Assembly: GCF_027460265.1 (NCBI RefSeq)
Contig: NZ_JAPZBC010000001.1
Span: 496,001-560,000 of the forward strand
Length of the DNA stretch: 64,000 nt
DNA from: Streptomyces sp. WMMC940
GTDB lineage: Bacteria; Actinomycetota; Actinomycetes; Streptomycetales; Streptomycetaceae
Reading direction: 5' to 3'
Positions 45,868 to 53,901 of the stretch are shown here, piece after piece. The notes below the pieces were generated by a model. The model had not been told where the DNA came from and searched no databases. It saw only the letters and a list, made by a program, of their open reading frames with translations. Positions within the stretch are counted from its first letter, which is position 1. Every line of letters begins with the position of its first letter. Both the position numbers and the translations under genes were made by a program.

Positions 45868-46356
45868 TCAGCCCTTGACCAGACGGCGTACGTTCTCGAC
45901 CGCCCCGCAGTCGGAGGCGAGCAGCCCGTCGCGCTCGCGCCTGAAGGCCTCGCCGAGCTCGGCCCTCCGCTCCTCGGGCACATGGCGGCGGGCTTCGTTG
46001 AGCAGGGTCCTCTCCTCCTCGTCGAGGTGGTGGCCGACGGCCCGGACCAGCTTCTCCAGCCTCTCGTCCCACTCGCCGTCGCCGGCGCCGTCCGCCTCCA
46101 GCAGCGCGAGAAGTGCCTCGTTTCCCTCGGCGTGCTCCTCCTCGCCGTGATCGACCTCGTCGTTGTCGATCTTCCTGTAGCGCCTCAGCGCGGGATAGAC
46201 CTCCGACTCCTCGGCCTCGCCGTGGGCGATGAGCAGCCGGGAGAACTCACGGAGGGCCTTCGCACGGTCCGCTTCGATGCTGCGCATCCTGCGGAGGAGG
46301 TCCTCCATCGTCCGGTGGTCCTCGAGAATCAGCTCCACCACATCGTGTGACGTCAT
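45868..46356 (-). CDS. Hemerythrin HHE domain protein
   Basis: The 162-residue protein begins MTSHDVVELILEDHRTMEDLL (first His ligand). It continues with LLIAHGEAEESEVYPALRRY, VDHGEEEHAEGNEALLALLE and VGHHLDEEERTLLNEARR, which supply the His/Glu residues of the di-iron, O2-sensing HHE bundle. It sits 45 bases behind gvpK2 in the same direction, suggesting co-transcription. That would place an oxygen- or redox-sensing protein in the gas vesicle operon. ATG 46356 is chosen over a start twelve codons upstream because MTSHDVVELILEDH is the family start. Confidence 0.9.
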   Translation of the reverse strand: MTSHDVVELILEDHRTMEDLLRRMRSIEADRAKALREFSRLLIAHGEAEESEVYPALRRYRKIDNDEVDHGEEEHAEGNEALLALLEADGAGDGEWDERLEKLVRAVGHHLDEEERTLLNEARRHVPEERRAELGEAFRRERDGLLASDCGAVENVRRLVKG

Positions 46357-46401
46357 CGCGGCCTTCCTTCGGGAATCGTGATCTGCGGGCATGCTCGTCG
46401 T

Positions 46402-46683
46402 TCAGCCGTCGCGAGGGAGCAACGGGCCGAGCGGGCCCAGGTCGATGTTCAGGTCCTCCGGGCGAAGCCCGAACTTCTCCAGCAGCTCGTCCATGCGCTC
46501 CTCGAGCAGCATGAGCGTGAGGCCGATGCGCTCCTCCTGCTCCTCCGTGAGGTCGCCGGTCTCCACCCGGCGCAACGCCTGGCGTTCCATGAGCTGTCGC
46601 AGCAACTCCACGACGGTGAGCACCAGTTGGGCCAGGTCACGCTCGACGGTGTCGGGGTAGAGGTCCATGTGCCGCCCGCTCAT
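46402..46683 (-). CDS. gvpK: Gas vesicle protein GvpK (cluster 2)
   Basis: The 93-residue protein has the GvpK core: DTVERDLAQLVLTVVELLRQLMERQALRRVETGDLTEEQEERIGL, then LDELLEKFGLRPEDLNIDLGPLGPLL in the family pattern. It is one of the minor proteins required for assembly. Start ATG 46683 overlaps the gvpS2 stop (46680) by 4 bases. It is the last gvp gene of cluster 2 before the hemerythrin gene. Confidence 0.95.
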   Translation of the reverse strand: MSGRHMDLYPDTVERDLAQLVLTVVELLRQLMERQALRRVETGDLTEEQEERIGLTLMLLEERMDELLEKFGLRPEDLNIDLGPLGPLLPRDG

Positions 46684-46976
46684 CCCGTTCCTCCCGGCGG
46701 TCCGTCGGCGCGCGGCCCGTACGTACCGGAGCCGCCGCCGTCCTCGAATGGCGAGGCGACCACGGACCCCACCGAGCAGACAAGCGCGTTGAGGTCGATA
46801 CGCACGAGGTCGACGTCAGCGATGCGCAGGGTCAGGTCCCCCTTGATCACCACGCCGCCCGCGAGCAGCCGGTCCAGCAGGTCGACCAGCGCCAACTGCC
46901 GCTGTGCGAGCGGTCCGGCCTCCAGCGGCGCCGTCCGGGTGTCCCACGGTACGGCCGGATCCGTCGATGACGTCAC
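46680..46976 (-). CDS. gvpS: Gas vesicle protein GvpS (GvpA/J-like, cluster 2)
   Basis: The product is 98 residues, started at GTG 46976, which overlaps the gvpL2 stop (GTGA). Core LALVDLLDRLLAGGVVIKGDLTLRIADVDLVRIDLNALV is the GvpA/J/S amphipathic shell-type domain. The Gly/Pro-rich C-terminus follows. The position between gvpL and gvpK and the sequence support the Streptomyces name GvpS. It is probably a minor shell or nucleation component. Confidence 0.9.
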   Translation of the reverse strand: MTSSTDPAVPWDTRTAPLEAGPLAQRQLALVDLLDRLLAGGVVIKGDLTLRIADVDLVRIDLNALVCSVGSVVASPFEDGGGSGTYGPRADGPPGGTG

Positions 46977-47851
46977 TCCGCCTCGCTCCCCTCGGCTTCC
47001 GGTACGGCCGTGGTGACGGCGAAGGAGTACGGCGCCCACGGCCCGGTCAGTTCCACGCGGATGCCGGTACCGCGCGGCGTCAGCCGCCGCACCTCGTCGG
47101 CGAACGCGTCACCGTCCTCGCGGGGGACGAGATAGGCGGCGTTGAGCACGTTCCCGCGCGCCGCTCCCGGCAGCCTGGGGTCCTGGGGCCGGTGAACGCA
47201 CTCGGCCTCCGCGTGGCGGGAGAGTTCCGTGTGCAGGGTGCGGCAGACGGCCTCGGCCCGGGCCCAGACGCCCTCGGTGGCGTCGCGACGGCGCATCCGC
47301 TGCTTCAGATAGTCGCGACCGGAGGCGGGGCGGCGACCTTGCGCCCGCGCGTCGCCGGAGTCACCGGGACCAGTGCCCTCCGGCCGGTGATCACGCCCCG
47401 CCGGCACGTCCCGTGCGCCGCTCCGCGGCTCCTGGGTGCCCTCGGCCCCCTCGGCATAGACCTTGACCCCCCATTCGACGCGCCCGTCAAGCCGTTCCAG
47501 GGCCCGGGTGAACTGTTCGCGACCCGAGTCCAGCAGCCGCCGGACGCCGTCGTCGTCCCGGCACACCGTCACCAGGCGCAGGGGAAGCGGTGTGGTGGCC
47601 GTGGTCAGCGCGCTGACCACGGCGTCGTGGCCGCGTGCGGTGGCTGCGAGCCAGTCGAGGTCCTCCAGCCGTTCACGAAGGGCGACATCGGAGAACTCCT
47701 CGGCCGGCACGTCGCTCAGCACGGCGACGAGGCCGTGGTGCGCCAGCAGTCTCGCGCGGGCGCCGGACACTCCTTGCACCGTCTCGTGCGGCTTCGCGCC
47801 GGCGTCGTCGAAGGGCGGGATCACGGCGTACACATAACGCACGTCCGTCAT
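46973..47851 (-). CDS. gvpL: Gas vesicle protein GvpL (GvpF/L family, cluster 2)
   Basis: This 292-residue GvpF/L-type protein starts MTDVRYVYAVIPPFDDAGAK. It contains LRERLEDLDWLAATARGHDAVVSAL, PLPLRLVTVCRDDDGVRRLL and the closing ELTGPWAPYSFA, all hallmarks of the family. A low-complexity acidic/Arg loop (about 140-185) is longer than in GvpF. GvpF/L proteins act in vesicle assembly. ATG 47851 overlaps the gvpJ2 stop. Confidence 0.95.
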   Translation of the reverse strand: MTDVRYVYAVIPPFDDAGAKPHETVQGVSGARARLLAHHGLVAVLSDVPAEEFSDVALRERLEDLDWLAATARGHDAVVSALTTATTPLPLRLVTVCRDDDGVRRLLDSGREQFTRALERLDGRVEWGVKVYAEGAEGTQEPRSGARDVPAGRDHRPEGTGPGDSGDARAQGRRPASGRDYLKQRMRRRDATEGVWARAEAVCRTLHTELSRHAEAECVHRPQDPRLPGAARGNVLNAAYLVPREDGDAFADEVRRLTPRGTGIRVELTGPWAPYSFAVTTAVPEAEGSEAE

Positions 47852-48162
47852 GCGGTATCCGCCTCCAGGGCAGCGATGCGCTGTCGCAACCGCTCGTTCT
47901 CCTCGGAGAGTTCACGCCTGCGGGCTCCGGAGGACAGCGAGGGGTCGTCCTCCCACCAGTCGATGCCCATCTCCTTCGCCCGTTCGACCGAGGCCACGAC
48001 GAGGCGCAGCTTGATGGTGAGCAGTTCGATGTCGAGCAGGTTGATGCGGATGTCGCCGGCGATGACGATGCCCTTGTCGAGCACCCGTTCGAGGATGTCG
48101 GCGAGGTTGGCTCCCGATCCTCCGGAGCCGTAGGGGTCCGGGAGCCGGCTCGGGGTGGTCAT
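47848..48162 (-). CDS. gvpJ: Gas vesicle protein GvpJ (GvpA/J family, cluster 2)
   Basis: The 104-residue protein carries ANLADILERVLDKGIVIAGDIRINLLDIELLTIKLRLVVASVERAKEMGIDWWE, the GvpJ version of the shell domain, and a short Glu/Arg-rich C-terminus. ATG 48162 overlaps the gvpZ2 stop (ATGA). GvpJ is an essential minor component for shape and nucleation in studied systems. Confidence 0.95.
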   Translation of the reverse strand: MTTPSRLPDPYGSGGSGANLADILERVLDKGIVIAGDIRINLLDIELLTIKLRLVVASVERAKEMGIDWWEDDPSLSSGARRRELSEENERLRQRIAALEADTA

Positions 48163-49004
48163 GGATGTCCTCCGGTCCCGGCCTCGGCGCGGGCCGTCTC
48201 GCGGTCGTGGGTCTCGTCGGCGTACGACCCGTGGTCATGCGACCCGTGGTGGTCGAATTCCTGGTCGTCCTGGCTCGTGGCGTGGTCGCGGTCGGCATCG
48301 GCCCGGGCGCGGTCCTCCCCCTCCTGCGCCCGCTCCCTCATCGCGACGCGCCGCGCGAAGCCCGTGAGGTCGAGGCGTGCCCGGCGGCGGGGGGTGCCCA
48401 GCAGAGCGCCGGCGCGCCCGACGAGCCCTTTGGGGCGGTACTCGACGACGAGCAGGATCCGGGTGAGTGTGTCCCCGATCGCGTGGAAGGTCACGACGCC
48501 GTCGACGGTGCCCTTCGTCCCACGCGAGGTCCAGACGACGCCGGTCCCGTCCGAAGCCGTCTCGTCCCTGGCCCCCATCGCGAGTGCGGGCAGTGCTTCC
48601 TGACGACTCCACAGGTCGCACGCACGGACCACGGGCACCCCGACATCGACGGACTCCACCACGACGGCGGGTCCGCCGTCGCCTCCGGTGGGGACCCGCC
48701 TCGCGATGCGACCGATGATGCCGTTGCTGAGGCGGGAGGCGCCCATCTCCACCGCCGCGCGCAGGGGGCTCTTGCCCTGTGAGAGCTTACGGCCGCCGTC
48801 GAGGGCGAGCCTCGCGAAGCCGGGACTGCGGCCGTCCGCGATGTCCTGCAGCGTGACGACCGCCTGGCCGAGCCCGCGGCCGAGGGCGGCCAGCAGATAC
48901 TCCGCCCGGGCGACGGCATGGTCACGGAGTTCGGCCTTCACGCGCTCGACCGCGTCCGGGTCCACTGCCGAGAGCATGCCGCCGGTGCTTCTCGCGTCAG
49001 TCAT
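48159..49004 (-). CDS. gvpZ: SRPBCC (polyketide cyclase/START-like) protein GvpZ (cluster 2), with an internal gap
   Basis: The 281-residue protein starts MTDARSTGGMLSAVDPDAVERV at ATG 49004, overlapping the gvpY2 stop by 8 bases. After a helical N-terminus (~1-105), the SRPBCC domain begins VVESVDVGVPVVRACDLWSRQEALPALA and ends TRILLVVEYRPKGLVGRAGALLG. Compared with Z1, ~28 residues between the first strands and the VVWTSRGTKG strand are missing. A Asp/His-rich tail ends the protein. It may bind a hydrophobic ligand; its vesicle role is unknown. Confidence 0.85.
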   Translation of the reverse strand: MTDARSTGGMLSAVDPDAVERVKAELRDHAVARAEYLLAALGRGLGQAVVTLQDIADGRSPGFARLALDGGRKLSQGKSPLRAAVEMGASRLSNGIIGRIARRVPTGGDGGPAVVVESVDVGVPVVRACDLWSRQEALPALAMGARDETASDGTGVVWTSRGTKGTVDGVVTFHAIGDTLTRILLVVEYRPKGLVGRAGALLGTPRRRARLDLTGFARRVAMRERAQEGEDRARADADRDHATSQDDQEFDHHGSHDHGSYADETHDRETARAEAGTGGHP

Positions 49005-49998
49005 CGGTTCGGCCTTCCCGTGCGGGAACGCTCCTCGCGGCGGCGGTGGTTCGCTTCGCCGGCGTCCTCTTCCGGGACGAGGACGCCTTCTTGGCAGTGG
49101 TCTTCGCGGTGGTCCTCGCGGTGGTCTTTGTCGCTGCGGACTTCCGGTCGGCGGGCTTCCGCCTCGCGGACTTCTTGGCCGGCGCCTTCTTGGCCGCGGT
49201 CTTCCCCGCCGCGGTCCCCCTGGTCGGGGCCTTCTTCGCAGCCGTCCTCCTGGCCGGCGCCTTCCCGGGCGCGGCCTCCTCCCCCGCCGAGCCGGAGTTG
49301 CCGGCGCCGGGCGACCTCTTCGCGGCGGGCGCGGCCTTCCTCCGCTCCGCCGTCGGGGCGGTGGATTGCTTCGACCTCTCGGGTGCGGCCTCGCCGGGAG
49401 CGGACTCCCCGAGGTCGTCGGCGCCGTCGGCGATGTCTTCGTCCTGGTCCATGGCCGCATCCGCATCCAGACTGCTGCCCATGTCCAGGTCTGCCTCGTC
49501 CCCGTCGAAGTCGTCGAAGTCCCCCTCGAAACCCTCGTCAGGTTCGTCGAGTTCGTCGGATTCGACAGTTTCATCGGATTCGACGGGTTCGTCGACGTCG
49601 TCGCGTTGGCCGGGGCCGTCGAAGTCGTCCGGTTCGTCGACTTCGTCGTCGGAGCGACGCGCCGTCCCCGGCCCGACTGCTCCGTACACCCGGTCCCGGA
49701 CGTCGAGCGTGCGCTCCCGCAGCCGGTCCGCCAACCCGTTGAGCTGCCGGTTGACGACGGCGCCGACCGCGGCGCTGCCGACGCCGTTCAGGTCCTCGCG
49801 CAGCTGGTCGCCGATCTCCTTGAACTGGGGACTGCCCCGGAACGGATGGGTGATCAACCCGACCAGTGCGCGCGGCCCCAGGCCGAGCCGCCTGCACACC
49901 ACGACGGTGCCGACGGCCAGGGCGAGTCTCGCCTTCCTCGTCCGCCCCAGCACATAGCCCGCGCCGACCGCGAGCCCCACTGCGAGCCCGTTGTTCAT
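48997..49998 (-). CDS. gvpY: GvpY (cluster 2): acidic block plus histone-H1-like basic tail
   Basis: This 333-residue protein opens MNNGLAVGLAVGAGYVLGRTRKAR, a hydrophobic N-terminus typical of GvpY, and has the QLREDLNGVGSAAVGAVVNRQLNGLADRLRERTLDV segment. An Asp/Glu-rich stretch (about 115-200) precedes a Lys/Ala/Pro-rich tail ([27 protein letters not shown]). Such tails resemble histone H1/Hc1 proteins and could bind nucleic acid or polyanions. It starts 19 bases behind gvpG2. Confidence 0.85.
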   Translation of the reverse strand: MNNGLAVGLAVGAGYVLGRTRKARLALAVGTVVVCRRLGLGPRALVGLITHPFRGSPQFKEIGDQLREDLNGVGSAAVGAVVNRQLNGLADRLRERTLDVRDRVYGAVGPGTARRSDDEVDEPDDFDGPGQRDDVDEPVESDETVESDELDEPDEGFEGDFDDFDGDEADLDMGSSLDADAAMDQDEDIADGADDLGESAPGEAAPERSKQSTAPTAERRKAAPAAKRSPGAGNSGSAGEEAAPGKAPARRTAAKKAPTRGTAAGKTAAKKAPAKKSARRKPADRKSAATKTTARTTAKTTAKKASSSRKRTPAKRTTAAARSVPAREGRTDD

Positions 49999-50017
49999 CG
50001 TGCCGCCGCCCCTCTGC

Positions 50018-50254
50018 TCATGACGCCCCCGCCGCCCTCTCCAGCCGGTCGAGAAGCTCGTCCTCGCGACGGTCGAACTCCTCCTCGCTTATCTCGCCCT
50101 CCTCCAACTGACGTTCCAAAACGGCCAGTTCGCGCCGGATGGTCGAAGGGTCGTAGTACCGCCGCTCCGCCTCGTCGGCGACCTGCCGGAGCACCCAGAA
50201 GGTGCCCCGGACGGGCGCCGCGGGCAGGAGCAGCAGCTCACCCAGCAGTCCCAT
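50018..50254 (-). CDS. gvpG: Gas vesicle protein GvpG (cluster 2)
   Basis: The 78-residue protein is MGLLGELLLLPAAPVRGTFWVLRQVADEAERRYYDPSTIRRELAVLERQLEEGEISEEEFDRREDELLDRL. The LLLPAAPVRG opening and EEGEISEEEF helix are diagnostic of GvpG. It is a small, highly charged assembly factor. It starts 6 bases behind gvpF2. Confidence 0.95.
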   Translation of the reverse strand: MGLLGELLLLPAAPVRGTFWVLRQVADEAERRYYDPSTIRRELAVLERQLEEGEISEEEFDRREDELLDRLERAAGAS

Positions 50255-50260
50255 GGGGGT

Positions 50261-50977
50261 TCACTCCACGAAGCTGTAGGGGGGCAACGGGCCGTTGAGC
50301 TGAAGCGACAAGTGCGGGTTGTCCTTGGCCAGCTTGTCGACGGCCGCGACGAACGCGTCCGCGTCGTCCCGGGCGACCAGGCAGGAGATGTTGGCAAGCC
50401 AGCCGGTGGACTCCGGGCCGACGCTGACCGACTCGGTCAGACCGTTGAGTTCGCGCTGCACGATGTCGGCGTCGATCAGCTCCCGCTGCTGCACGGCCGC
50501 CACGATCCGCTCGCCGAGCCGGAGCTTCTGCTCCTGGGTACCGCCGCCTGCCGCCTTGTTGGCCTCGCTCATGGCGCGCAGCTCGGCGTTCTCGGCGAGG
50601 ATGCGGTGCAGTACGGCCTCCTCGTCGTGGGAGGCCTTCACGTTGTACTCGACCCTGCCGTCGAGGGCCGTGAGCCGCTGCTCGAAGTGCTCCGCGCGTT
50701 CCGCGAGGACCGCCTTCACCGCGTCGTCGTCGGGCGACACCCCGCCGAACCTCATCGGCAGCACCGCGCCGGTCGCGGATGCCTCGGCGAGAACGTTCTG
50801 GTGGGCGAGCAGGTCGCGGCGCTTGGGCCTCAGGTTCTCGGGCGCGTCGCTGACGATGGCGATCAGTTCGCCGCCGACGACGGTCCGCACGGGGAGCGGC
50901 GGATCGCCGACTCCGACGAGTTCGGTCGCCGGGCCCGGGTGGGAGCGGCGGGCGATGCCGTAGACGTACGTGCTCAC
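50261..50977 (-). CDS. gvpF: Gas vesicle protein GvpF (cluster 2)
   Basis: The 238-residue GvpF/L protein starts at a GTG overlapping the gvpA2 stop. It shows [16 protein letters not shown], a [22 protein letters not shown] segment and the [11 protein letters not shown]-terminus. GvpF is part of the assembly machinery and recruits GvpA in characterised systems. Confidence 0.96.
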   Translation of the reverse strand: MSTYVYGIARRSHPGPATELVGVGDPPLPVRTVVGGELIAIVSDAPENLRPKRRDLLAHQNVLAEASATGAVLPMRFGGVSPDDDAVKAVLAERAEHFEQRLTALDGRVEYNVKASHDEEAVLHRILAENAELRAMSEANKAAGGGTQEQKLRLGERIVAAVQQRELIDADIVQRELNGLTESVSVGPESTGWLANISCLVARDDADAFVAAVDKLAKDNPHLSLQLNGPLPPYSFVE

Positions 50978-51396
50978 TCCTGCTCCTCCTTCTTGCGCGA
51001 CGTGGTACGCCGGGTGCGCGGCCTGTTCTCCGAGCCGCTCTCGTCACGGGCCTTCTCGAAGGCCTCGGAGATGGTCTGGGCGGCGCCCGAGAGCGCGCCC
51101 TTGGACTTGCCCCGCGCGCCGGACTCGGTTATCTCACCGACGAGATCGGGCAGTCCGGGGCTGGCGTTGCGGCCCGATTCCAGGTCGAGGCGGTTGCACG
51201 CCTCGGCGAAGCGCAGATAGGTGTCGACGCTGGCGACGACGACTCGGACGTCGATCTTCAGGATCTCGATGCCGACCAGCGACACCCGTACGAACGCGTC
51301 GATCACGAGTCCTCGGTCGAGGACGAGTTCGAGGACGTCGTACAGTCCGCTGGTACCGCCGCCGGAGCGGCTCTGTTGTGCCGGAACAACCGTCAT
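50974..51396 (-). CDS. gvpA: Gas vesicle structural protein GvpA (cluster 2)
   Basis: The 140-residue protein has the canonical shell domain ([53 protein letters not shown]). The C-terminal ~70 residues are long, as in Streptomyces, ending in a basic tail ([14 protein letters not shown]). GvpA polymerises into the ribbed, gas-permeable shell. ATG 51396 gives [12 protein letters not shown], matching the paralogue's start. Confidence 0.96.
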   Translation of the reverse strand: MTVVPAQQSRSGGGTSGLYDVLELVLDRGLVIDAFVRVSLVGIEILKIDVRVVVASVDTYLRFAEACNRLDLESGRNASPGLPDLVGEITESGARGKSKGALSGAAQTISEAFEKARDESGSENRPRTRRTTSRKKEEQE

Positions 51397-51570
51397 GGTT
51401 CCGGTCCTCCCTCTCTGGTCGTCATGGTCCGTGCGCCTCGGGTCCGGTCGGCGGGCACGCCGACGAGATCCCGCGGTCACGCACGGGTGCAGCACGAGGT
51501 GGATGCGACGGGGGCGCGGGCCGTGGTCGCGCGCACCGTGCCCCGGAGCCGACGGCCGGTGGCCCGGACC

Positions 51571-51879
51571 TCAGGAGGAGTCCGCCCTCCCACGCTCGTA
51601 TCGCCGGATGCGTCGGTACGTGGTCAGCTCCCCTTCGGGGTCCAGGGACACCTCGTACGTCGCGAGCAGGCTTGTCGTGTCGGGGATACGGGCGAGCTCG
51701 ACCACCTCGACGGCGAGCTCCCAGCCGTCCTCCGTCCGTGCGAAGGACGACACCGACTCGACCTGCCTTCCGGTGAGTTCGGTGAGCTGGTCGCGGGCCG
51801 CCCGCATGACGTCGATCGCGGTCGACGGACGGTCCGCCCCGGTGTCACCGCCACCGGACCTTCTGGTTGAGTTGGTCAT
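51571..51879 (-). CDS. gvpO: Gas vesicle protein GvpO (cluster 2)
   Basis: The 102-residue protein contains AIDVMRAARDQLTELTGRQVESVSSFARTEDGWELAVEVVELARIPDTTSLLATYEVSLDPEGELTTYRRIRRYERG, the GvpO fold. ATG 51879 is preferred; an upstream in-frame start adds unlike residues. First gene of cluster 2, behind a sigma-B-like promoter (52080-52104). GvpO is a conserved accessory protein in actinobacterial clusters. Confidence 0.95.
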   Translation of the reverse strand: MTNSTRRSGGGDTGADRPSTAIDVMRAARDQLTELTGRQVESVSSFARTEDGWELAVEVVELARIPDTTSLLATYEVSLDPEGELTTYRRIRRYERGRADSS

Positions 51880-52209
51880 CGCGACCTCGTCCTCCCTCTG
51901 GTTGCCGCATGTCGTCGGCGAAAACCTGACCATGTGTCACACACGTGTTCCGGCACCGGTGCCCGGTACCCGACGAGGCATCGGCGGCGTCCCGGGAGGG
52001 ACGGGTGCCGATGCCGACGGGACACGCTCCCCCTGGGCGGCGGACCGGAGCAGGACAGTTGGTGTTCATAGGCGCTCGCGTACCCGGAGTCCTGTGCGAC
52101 ACGCGCGCGGATGCGGAGGGGCCTCGGACGTCCGAACTGCCCGCTCAGGCCACACGGCGGGGCGTGGTCCCGCCTGGGCGGCCGCGGCGAGGACGGCCGC
52201 CGCGCTCGC
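51880..52209. other. Intergenic region between gvp cluster 1 and cluster 2
   Basis: 330 bases separate gvpK1 from gvpO2. It has two GGGTAC boxes on the minus strand (51967-51972 region and 52080-52085); the second has a correctly placed -35. No gene is recognised. Confidence 0.6.
52080..52104 (-). promoter_or_regulatory. Sigma-B-type promoter candidate for gvp cluster 2
   Basis: On the minus strand GCGT (52101-52104) and GGGTAC (52080-52085) are 15 bases apart, matching the Streptomyces sigma-B consensus GNNT-N14-16-GGGTAC/T. Transcription would start near 52073, about 190 bases before gvpO2. Confidence 0.5.
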
Positions 52210-52617
52210 TCAGTCGGCCGGCGGCAGCAGGGTGCCGAGGGGCCCGAGGTCCAGGTTGAGGTCCTCCATCGTCAGCCCGTACTGGGCGCACAGGTCCGTC
52301 ATGCGGTCGTGGAGGATCATGAGCGTCGCCCCCAGCCGCTCCTCCTGCTCCTCGCTGAGGTCGCCCTGGTCGACGCGGTGCAGCGCCTGACGTTCCATCA
52401 GTTGGCGGAGCAGTTCCACGAGCGTGAGGACGAGCCGTACGAGGTCGCGTTCCACGGTGTCGGGGTCGGCGCTGATCCTGCGGGCGGGTGACGGCGCGGA
52501 CCTGCCCGCCGCGGGCAGGTCCTGGGGCGCGGCGGGCAGCAGGCGGAAGGCCCGGGCCGCGGCTTCGGCGACCTCGTCGAAGCGGCGGCCACGCTCCCCC
52601 TCCGCCTCAGGGGCCAC
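52210..52617 (-). CDS. gvpK: Gas vesicle protein GvpK (cluster 1), N-terminally extended
   Basis: The GvpK core is present (DTVERDLVRLVLTLVELLRQLMERQALHRVDQGDLSEEQEERLGA, then LTMEDLNLDLGPLGTLLPPAD). Started at GTG 52617, it is 135 residues, with an extra ~45 residues (FDEVAEAAARAFRLLPAAP). The start overlaps gvpS1 by about 11 bases; GTG 52623 is equally possible. It is the last gene of cluster 1. Confidence 0.9.
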   Translation of the reverse strand: MAPEAEGERGRRFDEVAEAAARAFRLLPAAPQDLPAAGRSAPSPARRISADPDTVERDLVRLVLTLVELLRQLMERQALHRVDQGDLSEEQEERLGATLMILHDRMTDLCAQYGLTMEDLNLDLGPLGTLLPPAD

Positions 52618-52936
52618 CGCCACCGCCCCCCGCCATGCCGCCGCTTTCCGTCGCGCGCCCGATGCCACCGCCCGCCGAGGCGCTGTTTCCGGGAAAGGCA
52701 CTGCCCGCCGAGGCGTCGCCGCCCTCCGAGGAGCGGATCGACATGATGAGGGCACGGAGCGAGATGCGTACGAGATCGATGTCCGCGATGGACAGGACCA
52801 CGTCGCCGGTCAGGACGACTCCCCCGCTGAGCAACCGGTCCAGCAGGTCGATGAGGGCGACCTGACGGTCCGGCAGGGCGGACCCGGTCTCCGAGGGCCG
52901 GGGAGACGTCGCCGGCAGCGGGCGGGGCTCCGTCAC
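52607..52936 (-). CDS. gvpS: Gas vesicle protein GvpS (cluster 1)
   Basis: The 109-residue protein starts at a GTG overlapping the gvpL1 stop. Core DRQVALIDLLDRLLSGGVVLTGDVVLSIADIDLVRISLRALIMSI is the GvpA/J/S shell domain. The tail is Gly/Ser-rich (GSAFPGNSASAGGGIG, ending in a Gly run), longer than S2. Confidence 0.9.
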   Translation of the reverse strand: MTEPRPLPATSPRPSETGSALPDRQVALIDLLDRLLSGGVVLTGDVVLSIADIDLVRISLRALIMSIRSSEGGDASAGSAFPGNSASAGGGIGRATESGGMAGGGGGGP

Positions 52937-53901
52937 GTCTCCGCGCCCCGCTCGTTCCCGGCGGGCGCCTGCGAGTGCGCAGCGGCCTCTCCGGGCTCGC
53001 CCTTCGCCCGGAAGACGTTCCCCCTCGGCCCGGCCGCCTCACGTGACTCGCCCCCGGCCGGAGGGCCCTCGCCTCGTGGCGCCGGCGCCGTGCCGGCCGC
53101 CTCCGACTCCGCCGCCTCCGGCGCGGTGGCGAACGAGTACGGTGCCCAGGGGCCGGTGAGTTCGACCCGTACTCCGTCCAGGCCCTCCGCAGCACGGCTC
53201 ACCTCGTCGCGGAACTCCTCGGCCCGGTCCCTCGGCACGAGGTACGCGTCGTTGAGGACGTTCTCGCCCGGCGCGGCCGCGAGCTCGCCCTGCTGCACGC
53301 GATGGCGGGCCCGGCCGGCGGCATAGCGGCGCCCCGTCTCCTCGATCCGTTCTGCGGCGGTCCGCGCCGCGCGGTGAGCCGTGTCCCGGACGGTGCGCTG
53401 GGCCTTGCGGGTGCGCAGGTACGCCCGCCCCGGGCTGAGCTCCTCGGATCCCACGGGTTCGGCGGGCCCGGAATCAGCTGAGGCCGACGGCTCGACGTAG
53501 ATCTTGACACCCCACTCCACATGGGCGGCGAGATGGGACAGCCGCTCCGCGAGCGACTCCCACTGCGCGTCCAGGGCACTCCTCGCCCGCTCGTCGTCCA
53601 GATACACGGTGGCCAGACGCAACGGCAGGACGGTGGTACGGGCGGAAAGCTGCTCGATCACGGCGTGGTGGGCGCGGGCGACGGACTCCAGCCATCGCAG
53701 GTCCTCCAGCTGCCGTTTGAGGGCCTCCTCATGGAAGTCCTCCGACGGCACGGGGCTCACCGCGAGCAGCAGCCCGGCACCACCGGTGAGGGGGAGCAGG
53801 CGTACGGGCCCTCCGGCGACACCGTCGAGCCCGGCGACGGCCTCCCGGAGGCCGGGCGCCTCCCGCAGCACGGCATAGACGTAGCTGACGCGGTCACTCA
53901 T
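52933..53901 (-). CDS. gvpL: Gas vesicle protein GvpL (GvpF/L family, cluster 1)
   Basis: The 322-residue protein starts MSDRVSYVYAVLREAPGLREAVAGL at ATG 53901, overlapping gvpJ1 by 8 bases. It has LRWLESVARAHHAVIEQLSARTTVLPLRLATVYLDD and ELTGPWAPYSFA near residue 260, then a ~60-residue disordered tail absent from L2. It belongs to the GvpF/L assembly family. Confidence 0.95.
   Translation of the reverse strand: MSDRVSYVYAVLREAPGLREAVAGLDGVAGGPVRLLPLTGGAGLLLAVSPVPSEDFHEEALKRQLEDLRWLESVARAHHAVIEQLSARTTVLPLRLATVYLDDERARSALDAQWESLAERLSHLAAHVEWGVKIYVEPSASADSGPAEPVGSEELSPGRAYLRTRKAQRTVRDTAHRAARTAAERIEETGRRYAAGRARHRVQQGELAAAPGENVLNDAYLVPRDRAEEFRDEVSRAAEGLDGVRVELTGPWAPYSFATAPEAAESEAAGTAPAPRGEGPPAGGESREAAGPRGNVFRAKGEPGEAAAHSQAPAGNERGAET

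Noticed and set aside
51967..51972. GGGTAC box closer to gvpO2 as a sigma-B promoter
   Set aside because: No GNNT -35 at 14-16 bases; the box at 52080 is the better match.
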